The notes: generated from the sequence alone by a model not told the origin. A stretch of DNA of 64,000 bases from Streptomyces sp. NBC_01288 (GCF_035982055.1 NZ_CP108427.1:310001-374000); one strand, 5' to 3'. Shown: positions 18,318-26,622, counted from the first letter of the stretch. Program-made: numbers and translations.

Positions 18318-18764
18318 TCAGTAGCCGGTGGACAGTGTGGCCCACACGGCTTTTCCACCGGTGAGCGCGGATCTGTCGACCCCCCAGGTGTCCGCGATGG
18401 CCTGCACGATGAACAGGCCGCGCCCGCTCTCGTCGTCGACGCGCGGCTCGCAGCGGGAAAGATCACTGCCCGTGTAGTCGTGGTCGTGGACCTCGATGCG
18501 CAGACTACGGTCGGTGACGAGCCCGACACCGCACAGGAGTCGCGCGCTGGGTGTGTGGCACACGCCGTTGGTGGCCAGCTCGGAGATGAGCAGGACCGCG
18601 TCGTCGCGCACACCTTCGGGCAGGCGCCACTTGTCCAGTTGCGCGCCCATGGCGTGCCGGGCGGTCCGGACACCGGAGCGGTGCGCGGGAAGTTCCAGCC
18701 AGTGCGCCAGGTCCGGGCTGACGACGTCTAAGAGCTGCGGGGAGGGAGTCGTGTGGGGGGACAC
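18318..18764 (-). CDS. RsbW/AbaA-type HATPase (anti-sigma-like serine kinase)
   Basis: The start is GTG 18764 (MSPHTTPSPQLLD), with TGGAAGGCG 8 bases upstream; the frame extends to 18887 but that part is less protein-like. At 148 residues this is a single HATPase_c_2 domain. The N box DDAVLLISELATNGVCHT is intact, followed by DDESGRGLFIVQAIADTWG (G1/G2 region). It converges with the SpoIIE phosphatase and is divergent from the XRE/DUF397 pair, the usual WhiJ/AbaA-type arrangement of Streptomyces. Confidence 0.9.
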   Translation of the reverse strand: MSPHTTPSPQLLDVVSPDLAHWLELPAHRSGVRTARHAMGAQLDKWRLPEGVRDDAVLLISELATNGVCHTPSARLLCGVGLVTDRSLRIEVHDHDYTGSDLSRCEPRVDDESGRGLFIVQAIADTWGVDRSALTGGKAVWATLSTGY

Positions 18765-19004
18765 GGTGGTTCGCCTTCCATCGGGGGCGGGCGCAGGCGG
18801 GAGACGCACAGCATCAGCAACAGACCTTCCGTGGACGGGGTGTTCCAACGAGAGGCCCAGGTCGCTCACACAAGTAACTATGCCCATAGCTCAGTTCAAG
18901 CTGCAACCGACTCCCTGATAATTTCAGAACGTCGGTTTCTGTCTGGCGACATCAGCAAGTCGCTGTCAGACTAATGCCGGTGACAGTCCCTCAGGAGGTT
19001 GGGC

Positions 19005-19877
19005 GTGAGCGAAGCTCGGTCGAGCACCGGCGCGGGTGCACCCACTGTTCTCCGCATGATCCTCGGCCGGCGGCTGCAGGAGCGGCGACAGGGTGCGAAC
19101 GTGTCGCTGGAGAACGCCGCCAAGGCCCTGCGGGTGACCTCCCTGACCATCCGCCGTCTGGAGAAGGCCGAGGTCGGCCTCAAACCGCTCTACGTCGAAA
19201 AACTGCTGGAGACCTACGGCGCAGACCGCCAGGAGATCGACGAGTTCGTCGCTCTCGCGGAGCGGGCCAACGAGCCCGGCTGGTGGCACGCCTACCGCGA
19301 TGTGCTCCCGGGCTGGTTCACCGCCTATGTGAGCCTGGAGACCGGCGCCAAGACCCTGCGTACCTATGAGCCGCACTACGTCACGGGACTCCTCCAGACG
19401 TACGACTACGCGCGAGGCGTGCTGAGCGGCGGCTTCCCGAACGACAACGACGAAGACCTTGAACGGCGGGTGCAGTTACGTCTGCGCCGCCAGAGTCTGC
19501 TGGAGAGGCCGGACTCGCCCACGCTCTGGGCGGTGCTGGAAGAAGCCGTGCTCCACCGGGTGGTGGGCGGTCCCGCGGTCATGCGGGACCAGATAGACCG
19601 GCTCCTCGAGGTCTCGGAACTGGACCACGTCAGTGTCGACATCGTCCCGTTCTCGGCGGGTGCCCACGTCGGGGCGTGCGCACCCTTCACCTATTTCCGG
19701 TTCCAGGAACCGGAGCTGCCCGACGTCGTCTACAGCGAGATCCTCTCCGCCTCCATGTATCTGGACCAACGATCCGATGTCGTGGCCCATCTGGAGGCGC
19801 ACAACAGGATGTCGCTGCTGACCTCGTCCGCGGACAGCAAGGCGCTCTTGAACCGCATGCGCAAGGAGTACTCATGA
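19005..19877 (+). CDS. XRE-family regulator with DUF5753 (WhiJ-like)
   Basis: The start is GTG 19005, with AGGAGG correctly spaced; a TTG 6 bases earlier would be too close. At 290 residues it has an N-terminal HTH (ILGRRLQERRQGANVSLENAAKALRVTSLTIRRLEKAE, about 15-55) and a DUF5753 domain (EPHYVTGLLQTYDYARGVL, VLEEAVLHRVVGG, VDIVPFSAGAH). Its stop overlaps the DUF397 gene by 4 bases. WhiJ-like proteins act with DUF397 partners as developmental regulators in Streptomyces; the specific targets are unknown. Confidence 0.92.
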   Translation: MSEARSSTGAGAPTVLRMILGRRLQERRQGANVSLENAAKALRVTSLTIRRLEKAEVGLKPLYVEKLLETYGADRQEIDEFVALAERANEPGWWHAYRDVLPGWFTAYVSLETGAKTLRTYEPHYVTGLLQTYDYARGVLSGGFPNDNDEDLERRVQLRLRRQSLLERPDSPTLWAVLEEAVLHRVVGGPAVMRDQIDRLLEVSELDHVSVDIVPFSAGAHVGACAPFTYFRFQEPELPDVVYSEILSASMYLDQRSDVVAHLEAHNRMSLLTSSADSKALLNRMRKEYS

Positions 19878-20125
19878 CCACCACGGACGGCAAGGTCTAC
19901 AACGGGATGCCCGCGTCGAACCTCGGCGAGCAGGGCTGGGAATGCCCCTGGAGCGGTCCCAACGGAGGTCAGTGCGTGGAGACGAAGCAACTGGCCGACG
20001 GGCGCGTAGCGTTGCGCCAGTCGACCGATCCCGCGGGTCCCGCGCTGATCTACACGCCTCAGGAGATGGCCGCGTTCGTCGACGGGGTCAAGCGGGGCCT
20101 GGCCGACCACTTGATGGCCAGCTGA
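19874..20125 (+). CDS. DUF397 small protein, partner of the XRE regulator
   Basis: An 83-residue protein starting at ATG 19874 inside the XRE stop (ATGA overlap). The DUF397 pattern is visible: WECPWSGPNGGQCVETKQLADGRVALRQSTDP then GPALIYTPQEMAAFVDGVK. The N-terminal W-K-S-S element of typical members is weak here. In whiJ-type loci such proteins antagonise the cognate XRE protein; that is inferred from context. Confidence 0.88.
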   Translation: MTTTDGKVYNGMPASNLGEQGWECPWSGPNGGQCVETKQLADGRVALRQSTDPAGPALIYTPQEMAAFVDGVKRGLADHLMAS

Positions 20126-20204
20126 ACAAGAGCATGGGCGATGGGGAGCCGGCCCGGCTGCGATCTGCCCGAGACGCCGATGCACACCACTTGAGAGGGA
20201 GAGC

Positions 20205-21032
20205 ATGACCAACGCCCACGCCGCGCGGGACATCGACACCAGCAGGCCGCACTCCGCCCGCATGTACGACTACTACCTGGGCGGGAAGGACCACTTCGAG
20301 GTCGACAAGCAGGCGGCCGAGGCGGTCTCGAACGTCTTCACCGGCGTCTTCGTCGCCGCCCGGGAGAACCGCGGGTTCATGCACCGCGCGACCCGTGTCC
20401 TGGCCCGGGAGCACGGCATCCGCCAGTGGCTCGACATCGGCACGGGCATCCCCACCGAGCCGAACCTGCACCAGGTCGCCCAGTCCGTGGTGCCCGAGGC
20501 CCGGGTGGTCTACGCCGACAACGACCCCCTGGTCCTGAAGTACGCCGAGCGCCTGATGCGCAGCACCCGGCAGGGCCGCACGGCGTACGTACAGGCGGAC
20601 GTCAACGACCCCGAGACGCTCCTCAACTCGCCCGAAGTGGCCGAGATACTCGACTTCGACAAGCCGATCGCGCTGTCCTTGAACGCGCTGCTGCACTTCG
20701 TCACCGACGACCAGGACCCGTACGGGCTCGTGGACCGGCTGCTGTCGGTCCTGCCGTCGGGCAGCGCCCTGGCCATCAGCCACGTCACTCCGGACTTCGA
20801 CCCCGGGCCCTGGGCGAAGGTCGTCGCGATCTACGAGGAGGCCGGGACACCGGTGAAGGTCCGCAGCCGGGACGAGGTCGCGCGTTTCTTCACCGGGCTC
20901 GACCTGCTCGACCCGGGCATCGCCGTCGGCTGGCGCTGGCGTCCCGACCCGGTGACCGAGGAGTGGTCCGAGGACGAGGCGCCCACGGACGCCAAGGTCA
21001 GCCTGTGGACCGGGGTGGGCATCAAGCCGTAG
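20205..21032 (+). CDS. SAM-dependent methyltransferase, SAV2177/DUF574 family (second copy)
   Basis: The protein has 275 residues with the same signatures as the 15972 gene: DTSRPHSARMYDYYLGGKDHFEVD, WLDIGTGIPTEPNLHQVAQ, VVYADNDPLVLKYA, ALLHFVTDDQDP and the C-terminal WRWRPDP. The DYYLGGKDHFEVD form is the commoner family variant. GAGAGGGAGAGC precedes the ATG. It lies 79 bases after the DUF397 gene and may be read from the same promoter. Confidence 0.92.
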   Translation: MTNAHAARDIDTSRPHSARMYDYYLGGKDHFEVDKQAAEAVSNVFTGVFVAARENRGFMHRATRVLAREHGIRQWLDIGTGIPTEPNLHQVAQSVVPEARVVYADNDPLVLKYAERLMRSTRQGRTAYVQADVNDPETLLNSPEVAEILDFDKPIALSLNALLHFVTDDQDPYGLVDRLLSVLPSGSALAISHVTPDFDPGPWAKVVAIYEEAGTPVKVRSRDEVARFFTGLDLLDPGIAVGWRWRPDPVTEEWSEDEAPTDAKVSLWTGVGIKP

Positions 21033-21113
21033 CCCCGGCGCGGGATGCCGACGACGTTACGTGCGGGAAACCTTGACGACGGCGGTGCCGGATGCCACGA
21101 TTCCGGCGCCGCC

Positions 21114-21195
21114 ATGTTTGCGTAAACATCTCAACGGACCAGCTCGGCCGGGGGATTCGGCCTACGGTTCCGCCGCAGGATGTTTACGTAAACAC
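21114..21195. promoter_or_regulatory. Two LacI-type palindromic operators before the GH5 gene
   Basis: ATGTTTGCGTAAACAT at 21114-21129 (one central mismatch) and TGTTTACGTAAACA at 21181-21194 (perfect) lie 66-67 bases apart in the 371-base gap (21033-21403) before the GH5 gene. The same sequence precedes the ABC/GH42 operon next to a LacI-family gene. Apart from these sites I see no gene in the gap. Confidence 0.8.
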
Positions 21196-21403
21196 CGCGT
21201 CGCGGCCGGTGGAGGAGGGAGAACTGGAGGCTCCCGGCAAGCAGGGCCCACCGTGCCCGTGCTCCCTCAACACCACCGAGCCCACCGGGACTTGGGACGA
21301 CGAGCCGACGTCATCCGTCCCGCCCGGTAACTGTTCCGACGGCCGCTCAGCCGCGCGCAGGCCTCGTCATGCGCGGAGTCGCCATTCCTGAAAGGGCAAG
21401 TCG

Positions 21404-22447
21404 ATGCGCACCATCCCCGCCAGAACCCGTCTGCGGGCCACCTTCGTGGCCGTCGCGATCGCCGCGGTCACCGGCACCACGCTGGCCGGCAGCCCCGCCT
21501 CCGCCGCGCCGAGCACGAACACGTCCCAGTTCAAGGGCGTCAACTGGGCCGACCCGCGCGACAATTACGCCGACGACCCGGTCGTCCTGTCCGGCCTGTC
21601 GCTCACCGACACCTACGCCCAGACGTACGCCAAGGCGACCCGGGTGATCGCGGCGTTCCGCGCCAACCTCGGTGCCAACACGGTGCGGCTGCCCATCAAC
21701 CCGTACACGGTGAACGGGAGTTACTGGAAGTCCTACCGCGGGGTCATCGACGCGGCGACGGCGCAGGGCTTCAAGGTCATCGTCTCGTACTGGGAGGGGA
21801 CGGGCGCCAACAAGGACGGCTTCATCGACGACCCCGCCACGTACTGGCCCATGTGGAACACCGTGGTCAAGACGTACCAGCACAACCAGCGGGTGTACTT
21901 CGAGCCGATGAACGAGCCGCACGGCTACACCGACGCCGAGTGGGCCGACCTCGCCGCCAAGTGGCTGGACACCTACTCCAAGGTGCCGCGCAACCGCGTC
22001 TTCGTGAGCGGCGCCGGCTACAACGACCACGTCACCACGGTCTGCGCCGACCCGCGCCTGAAGGGCACGTACCTCTCGTTGCACCACTACGGCTTCTGGA
22101 AGGACTACGCGACCTACGACCAGTGGGTGAGCGACCTCAAGGTGCGCCTCGGCGACTGCGCGAACCGCACCGTGGCCGACGAGTTCGGCGCCCCGATGAC
22201 CACGGGCCTGAACTACAACGTGCCGACGCCCGCCGACAACTCGGTCAACTTCATCCAGGCCGACACCGACACGTTCCGCAAGCTCGGCATGGGCTCGGTG
22301 TACTGGCCCGGCCTGCGCACCGACGACACGTACTCGATCCAGAAGCTCATCGGCGACGCGGCCCGCCCCTGGCTGGTCACCACGAACCAGTCCGGCGCCG
22401 ACCGCCTGGCGTGGGCGTGGGGCCGCGGCAAGCCCGTGAAGTCCTGA
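21404..22447 (+). CDS. Secreted GH5-type glycoside hydrolase
   Basis: The protein has 347 residues. A Tat/Sec-like signal peptide (MRTIPARTRLRATFVAVAIAAVTGTTLAG, cleavage near ASA-AP, about residue 34) precedes a GH5-like barrel. The catalytic acid/base Glu is in YFEPMNEPHG, the His in LSLHHYGFW and the nucleophile Glu in VADEFGAPM. No carbohydrate-binding module follows. GH5 covers cellulases, mannanases and, in Streptomyces, an endo-beta-1,6-galactanase. The shared operator with a beta-galactosidase locus favours a galactan substrate, but this is inference. Confidence 0.88.
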   Translation: MRTIPARTRLRATFVAVAIAAVTGTTLAGSPASAAPSTNTSQFKGVNWADPRDNYADDPVVLSGLSLTDTYAQTYAKATRVIAAFRANLGANTVRLPINPYTVNGSYWKSYRGVIDAATAQGFKVIVSYWEGTGANKDGFIDDPATYWPMWNTVVKTYQHNQRVYFEPMNEPHGYTDAEWADLAAKWLDTYSKVPRNRVFVSGAGYNDHVTTVCADPRLKGTYLSLHHYGFWKDYATYDQWVSDLKVRLGDCANRTVADEFGAPMTTGLNYNVPTPADNSVNFIQADTDTFRKLGMGSVYWPGLRTDDTYSIQKLIGDAARPWLVTTNQSGADRLAWAWGRGKPVKS

Positions 22448-22465
22448 GTCACCGCTCCGATCCGA

Positions 22466-22510
22466 CGCCCTGATCCGCGCCTCCCCCGCAACGGGGCACG
22501 GATCAGGGCG
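22466..22510 (+). terminator. Hairpin after the GH5 gene
   Basis: A 12-bp perfect stem (CGCCCTGATCCG at 22466-22477, complement at 22499-22510) with a 21-base loop lies between convergent genes. Confidence 0.7.
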
Positions 22511-22535
22511 CGTTGGGCATGGGCCGCGGCGGCGG

Positions 22536-22958
22536 TCAGGCGTCTCCCGCCCTGACGCCGGAGACCTGACGCATTTCCGAGATCCTGCCGTCGGTGATGG
22601 AGAAGATCGCGATCACCCGGAATTCCTGCCGCCCGGCGTCCCCATCGCCCGCGGCACCTTCACGATCTCGCCCGCGGATCAGGATGTCGTACTCGATGAC
22701 GACTTCGTCCCCCGACTCCAGGTACGTGTAGTACGGCTCCCGGATCTCCACCTCTTCGTATTGCCGGGGATAGATCCCGAAGTGCTTCCGCAGCTCCTCG
22801 ATGCCGGCCGCCCTGACGTGACCGCAGGTGATGATGCGCGCGTCGGCCGCCCAGAATCGGTGAATCTCGTCGAGGGCGCGATTCCCGGCGTCGCTCAGAC
22901 CGGATATCCACGTGAACATGCCGTGGAAGAAATCCCGATGGCGCTCAGTCGCGTTCAT
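22536..22958 (-). CDS. SnoaL/NTF2-like ester cyclase-fold protein
   Basis: The start is ATG 22958 (MNATERHRDFFHGMF). The 140-residue protein has the cone-shaped SnoaL/NTF2-like pattern: RALDEIHRFWAADARIITCG, GIEELRKHFG, then a beta-rich half (EVEIREPYYTYLESGDEVVIEYDILIRG, FRVIAIFSITDGRISEMRQV). No catalytic assignment is possible. It is divergent from an SDR across four operator copies, so the two are probably co-regulated. Confidence 0.82.
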   Translation of the reverse strand: MNATERHRDFFHGMFTWISGLSDAGNRALDEIHRFWAADARIITCGHVRAAGIEELRKHFGIYPRQYEEVEIREPYYTYLESGDEVVIEYDILIRGRDREGAAGDGDAGRQEFRVIAIFSITDGRISEMRQVSGVRAGDA

Positions 22959-22991
22959 TGCTCGAAATGATCCTTTCGCACCCAAATTAAC

Positions 22992-23106
22992 CTTGGTCAC
23001 CGACCAAGACCATATCGCACCGCTTGGTCACCGCACAAGGGATCCGCCTGGAGTTGACATCTTGGTCACTGACCAAGTTCACTTGTCGTGTTGGTCACTG
23101 AACAAG
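22992..23106. promoter_or_regulatory. Four TTGGTCA-type operators between SnoaL-like and SDR genes
   Basis: CTTGGTCACCGACCAAG (22992-23008), CTTGGTCACCGCACAAG (23023-23039), CTTGGTCACTGACCAAG (23061-23077) and GTTGGTCACTGAACAAG (23090-23106) are copies of one dyad. The third sits just downstream of a TTGACA -35 element (23054-23059), so binding would block the SDR promoter. A half-copy overlaps the start of the TetR gene at 24003-24656, the likely binder. Confidence 0.8.
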
Positions 23107-23130
23107 AGCATGCACTCCAGGAGGAAGATC

Positions 23131-23937
23131 ATGGCGAAGACGTGGTTCATCACCGGAGCCTCGAAGGGATTCGGCCGGGAATGGGCGGAAGCCGCGCTCG
23201 AACGAGGCGACAGGGTCGCCGCGACCAGCCGTTCCGCAGCCGCCTTCGACGACCTGGTCGAGAAGTACGGCGACGCCGTGCTGCCGCTGCGCGTCGACGT
23301 CGCCGACCGGACGGCCGCGTTCGAGGCCGTGCAGCGGGCGGTCGACACGTTCGGCGAGCTCGACGTCGTCATCAACAACGCGGGCTACGGCCTGTTCGGC
23401 ATGGTCGAGGAAGTGTCCGAGCGGCAGGCCCGCGACCAGATCGAGATCAACGTGTTCGGCGCGCTCTGGGTCACCCAGGCGGTGCTCCCCCACCTCCGCG
23501 CCCGCGGCTCCGGCCACATCATCCAGGTGTCGTCCATCGGTGGCCTCACCTCACTGCCCGGACTCGGCATCTACCACGCCTCCAAGTTCGCCCTGGAAGG
23601 CTTCACCGCGAGCCTCGCCGCCGAGGTGAAGGCCTTCGGCATCAAGGTCACCCTGGTCGAACCGGCCGGCTACGCCACCGAATGGGCGGGACCCTCCGCG
23701 GTGCAGACCGAGCACCTTCCGGCCTACGACGATTTCCGCGCGGCCATGTCGGGGATCTCCTCCCGGCGCGGCGACCCGACCGCGACGCGAGCGGCGATTC
23801 TCACCGTGGTCGACGCGGAACAGCCGCCCCTCCGGATCTTCTTCGGTCAAGGCCCACTGGAAAGGATCAGCAAGGAGTACCAGGCGCGGCTCGACGAGTG
23901 GCGGAATTGGGACGAGGTCGCCAAAAACGCGTTCTGA
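23131..23937 (+). CDS. Short-chain dehydrogenase/reductase
   Basis: The start is ATG 23131 with AGGAGGAAG upstream; the open frame before it is the operator region. At 268 residues it has TGASKGFGREWAEAALERG (cofactor), NNAGYGLFG, VSSIGG with the catalytic YHASK, and a C-terminal extension (PPLRIFFGQGPLERISKEYQARLDEW) typical of the large SDR clade that includes oxidoreductases of unknown substrate. Regulation is through the four upstream operators. Confidence 0.92.
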   Translation: MAKTWFITGASKGFGREWAEAALERGDRVAATSRSAAAFDDLVEKYGDAVLPLRVDVADRTAAFEAVQRAVDTFGELDVVINNAGYGLFGMVEEVSERQARDQIEINVFGALWVTQAVLPHLRARGSGHIIQVSSIGGLTSLPGLGIYHASKFALEGFTASLAAEVKAFGIKVTLVEPAGYATEWAGPSAVQTEHLPAYDDFRAAMSGISSRRGDPTATRAAILTVVDAEQPPLRIFFGQGPLERISKEYQARLDEWRNWDEVAKNAF

Positions 23938-24002
23938 CCCCAAGACGCGACGGCACATCCTCGATCAGAGTACAGCGAGCGCTACGACGCCCTGACGCAC
24001 CG

Positions 24003-24656
24003 TCAACTCCCTGCCCGGGGGCGCGGTTTGGTCGTCGGGGCCGACTGGAGGATCTGCTCGATTCCGAAGTCGAAGCGCTCGCTGTAGTCGATGGAGACGT
24101 AGTCCTCCAGCACCGAGTGGAGGCCCGGGAAATGCTGCTCGTCCACCGTTTCTCGGAGTCGATCGTGGAACGCGGCCGGTGTCGCCTGTTCTTCCTGAAC
24201 AAGCCCGAGCGTGAAATAGAAGAGGCTCCACGACGTCCACGCGGCCGACTTGCGGGTGGGGCAGCCCTCGAAGAGGACCGTCACCATCCGCTCGGAAAAG
24301 GCCAACGTGTTCGGTTCGACGGGAAAGGTCCCGGCGACGAGCAGGGCGCCGTCCCGGTGTCCGAGCATCGCCTGCCTCAACCGCCCTAGCAGTTCGGCCA
24401 CTTGCCCGCGCCAGTCGCCGTGCAGGTTCTCCAGGTCGACCTCGCCCAGGATGGATTCCGCCATCAGGCCGAGCAGTCGGTCCTTGGTCCGGATGTGCCA
24501 CATGACCGTGTTCATCCGGACGTTGAGTTCGGCCGCGATCGCCCGGGCGGACAGTTTGGCGATGCCGTCCCGTTGCAGGACCACGAATGCGGCCTCGACC
24601 ACACGGTCGAGTGTGATGCCGACCTTGGTCGGGGCAGCGCCTGGTGTCTTGGTCAC
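24003..24656 (-). CDS. TetR-family regulator (TetR_C type)
   Basis: The protein has 217 residues. The HTH is at about 12-55 (ITLDRVVEAAFVVLQRDGIAKLSARAIAAELNVRMNTVMWHIRTKDRLL), followed by a C-terminal domain like that of tetracycline repressors. The start GTG lies in GGTGACCAAG, a half-copy of the TTGGTCACCGACCAA operators found 1.6 kb away, implying autoregulation and control of the SDR and SnoaL-like genes. It converges with the SDR gene. Confidence 0.9.
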   Translation of the reverse strand: MTKTPGAAPTKVGITLDRVVEAAFVVLQRDGIAKLSARAIAAELNVRMNTVMWHIRTKDRLLGLMAESILGEVDLENLHGDWRGQVAELLGRLRQAMLGHRDGALLVAGTFPVEPNTLAFSERMVTVLFEGCPTRKSAAWTSWSLFYFTLGLVQEEQATPAAFHDRLRETVDEQHFPGLHSVLEDYVSIDYSERFDFGIEQILQSAPTTKPRPRAGS

Positions 24657-24701
24657 CGATCGATGCTACCGGGGCCACCACCCACTGGCAGAAGCTGGGA
24701 C

Positions 24702-25106
24702 TCACAAGGTCGCGACCACCTCGATCTCGACCAGAAAGCCCTCCGCGAAGAGCGTCTCCACACCCACGCACGTACTCGCGGGCGGTGTCTGCCCTTCTCC
24801 CCGGGAGCCGGCGATGAGCCCGATCAACTGCTCCGCGTTGTCGGTGTCGTACCCGACGAGATGGATCGTCTCCTTGATGATTTTGCTACGGCTCGAACCG
24901 CCGGCGGCCAGCACCGCGTCGATGTTCTCGTAGGCCTTGGTGAACTGCGCCGCCAGGTCGTCTCGACCGACGAGTTCCCCCTTGGCATCCCAGGCGACCT
25001 GCCCGGACGTGTAAAGGAGACCGAGGTCAGGAATGGCCAGGCCGTGGGAGATCACGCCGGTGAGGGGCGGGAGTTCGGCAGGATTCAGTGCGACGGGTGA
25101 CGACAT
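24702..25106 (-). CDS. RidA (YjgF/YER057c/UK114) family protein
   Basis: A 134-residue single-domain RidA-fold protein (LLYTSGQVAWDAKGELVGRDDLAAQFTKAYENIDAVLAAGG; C-terminal FLVEIEVVATL). The Arg that deaminates enamine/imine in true RidA (near SKIIKETIHLV... CVGVETLF) is not evident, so it may be one of the non-RidA subgroups. It lies 60 bases after the XRE-cupin regulator gene on the same strand, probably the same operon. Confidence 0.88.
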   Translation of the reverse strand: MSSPVALNPAELPPLTGVISHGLAIPDLGLLYTSGQVAWDAKGELVGRDDLAAQFTKAYENIDAVLAAGGSSRSKIIKETIHLVGYDTDNAEQLIGLIAGSRGEGQTPPASTCVGVETLFAEGFLVEIEVVATL

Positions 25107-25166
25107 CGGGAGCCTTCCTCATTTTCCTGGAATCACCGATGTGCACCCTGCGCGTTCACGCGATTC

Positions 25167-25769
25167 TCAGCGCGAGTCCGCCGAGTTGCGACGTGACGAG
25201 GCCGGAATGGGGTGCCGCATCGGAACAGTTGCCGCTGTTGATGCGATCAGGACGGTCGCGACGGCATCGTCCTTGTTGGTGAGGCGATGCTCCTTCGACG
25301 AATCGAAGTGCACCGAATCCCCGGTGTCGAGCTGAAGCGAGACTCCCGAGATATCGAGTGTGATCGCCCCTGACAGCACATGCAGCCATTCTTCGCCGAC
25401 GTGCCGCGCGGTCTTGGTGTTCTTGCCGGCTGTCAATTCGAGCCGGATGACGGACATGGTTTCCCGCGGCCCGCTCAGTACGGTGTACCGGCCGTCCTGC
25501 CCGTCACGCGTCATCGCCGCGTCGGCACGCACCAGATGGAAGTCGTCCTGATCGGGTTCCTGCACCAACTCGCTGATGGATACGCCGTAGACGCGGGCGA
25601 TCTGGAGCAGGCTGCCGATGGACGGCTTGCGTACACCCTTCTCCAGGCGCGAGAGATGCGCCGAGGAAATGCCGGTCTGTTCGGCCAGTGTCGTCAGGGT
25701 GATGCCGCGCTCGCCCCGCATGTCCTTGAGGCGTTGGGCAACCCAGAGATCAGTGTCCTCGATCGGCAT
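25167..25769 (-). CDS. XRE-family regulator with C-terminal cupin
   Basis: The protein has 200 residues: an HTH_3 domain (about 12-66; RGITLTTLAEQTGISSAHLSRLEKGVRKPSIGSLLQIARVYGV), then a cupin_2 domain (about 110-185; EEWLHVLSGAITLDISGVSLQLDTGDSVHFDSSKEHRLTN) that should sense a small ligand. A perfect palindrome TGCCTC-T-GAGGCA lies 16 bases before the start, so it probably represses itself and the downstream RidA gene. Confidence 0.92.
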   Translation of the reverse strand: MPIEDTDLWVAQRLKDMRGERGITLTTLAEQTGISSAHLSRLEKGVRKPSIGSLLQIARVYGVSISELVQEPDQDDFHLVRADAAMTRDGQDGRYTVLSGPRETMSVIRLELTAGKNTKTARHVGEEWLHVLSGAITLDISGVSLQLDTGDSVHFDSSKEHRLTNKDDAVATVLIASTAATVPMRHPIPASSRRNSADSR

Positions 25770-25783
25770 TCCCGCACACTAAC

Positions 25784-25798
25784 ATGCCTCTGAGGCAA
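25784..25798. promoter_or_regulatory. XRE-cupin operator, site A
   Basis: ATGCCTCTGAGGCAA contains a 13-bp perfect dyad (25785-25797) at the promoter of the XRE-cupin gene. Related copies occur at 26623 and 32823. Confidence 0.65.
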
Positions 25799-25835
25799 GA
25801 GAGCGGGCCTGATAGGTACATCGAACGGTCTCCCT

Positions 25836-26531
25836 CTACACGAGGTTCAGCAGCTCGCGTTCAAGGATGTGCGGGCTCGTCAGCAGCCCGACATGGGTGA
25901 CATCGCGCAGTGCCACGACCCGGAATCCCCGTTTCTCCGCCGAGGCGGCGATATCGGTGAAGAGGGCCTGATCCGCGCAGTAGATGTAGGTGACCGCCCT
26001 GCTCGCCAGCGCGTCCTCGCTCCCGGGACCGAGCGGCTCCTCGTGGGTGAAGCGCGGCATCGGTGTCAGCCTGCTCGAAAGCCAGGCCGCCCCCTCGTCG
26101 TCCGCCCCGAGCAGCCCGGGGTCGAGCGCCGCCACCTCCCACTCGGCGGGCCCCGGCGACTCGGAGAACGCCTTCTCCAGCCACGGCAGCATCGTGAACG
26201 CCGACTCACCGGTCACGGGGGCGAACGCGTCCGCGTACACCACCTGCCCGACCCGGTCGGGGGCGAGCGCGGCCGCTCCCGTGACCACCATCCCGCCGTA
26301 GCTGTGCCCTACGAGGATCGCGTCCACCACCCCTTCGGATTCGAGGAGTTCGGCGATCTCCCGCGCGTGCACGCTCAGGCCGACGTCCGGCGCGGAGAGT
26401 TCGCGCCGCTCGGCGAGGCCGGTCAGCGTGGGCGTGAGAACCGTGTGGCCGGCGCTCTCCAGCAAGGGGCGCAACCGGTCCCACACCCAGCCACCGCCCC
26501 ATGAACCGTGTACGAGTACGAACGTAGCCAT
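25836..26531 (-). CDS. Alpha/beta hydrolase
   Basis: The start is ATG 26531 (MATFVLVHGSWGGGWVW), with GAGGAG 6 bases upstream; the longer frame to 26582 lacks a ribosome site. At 231 residues it has the oxyanion HGSWGGG, nucleophile elbow GHSYGG (about 88-93), an acidic residue late in the chain and a C-terminal DVTHVGLL His. It resembles small esterases/salicylate-esterase-like hydrolases. The substrate is unknown. Site B of the XRE-cupin element lies 92 bases upstream. Confidence 0.9.
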   Translation of the reverse strand: MATFVLVHGSWGGGWVWDRLRPLLESAGHTVLTPTLTGLAERRELSAPDVGLSVHAREIAELLESEGVVDAILVGHSYGGMVVTGAAALAPDRVGQVVYADAFAPVTGESAFTMLPWLEKAFSESPGPAEWEVAALDPGLLGADDEGAAWLSSRLTPMPRFTHEEPLGPGSEDALASRAVTYIYCADQALFTDIAASAEKRGFRVVALRDVTHVGLLTSPHILERELLNLV

Positions 26532-26622
26532 GGCCCGCTCCTCATGAGATTCCAGAACCCCTCGGTCTTCCCACAGAGTCACGGTCCTGCCCTACCCACG
26601 TCAACCTCATGGGCAAAATAAG

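Noticed and set aside
21061..21330. Small frame in the gap before the GH5 gene
   Set aside because: It runs through both LacI operators, lacks a ribosome site and reads as random composition; treated as non-coding.
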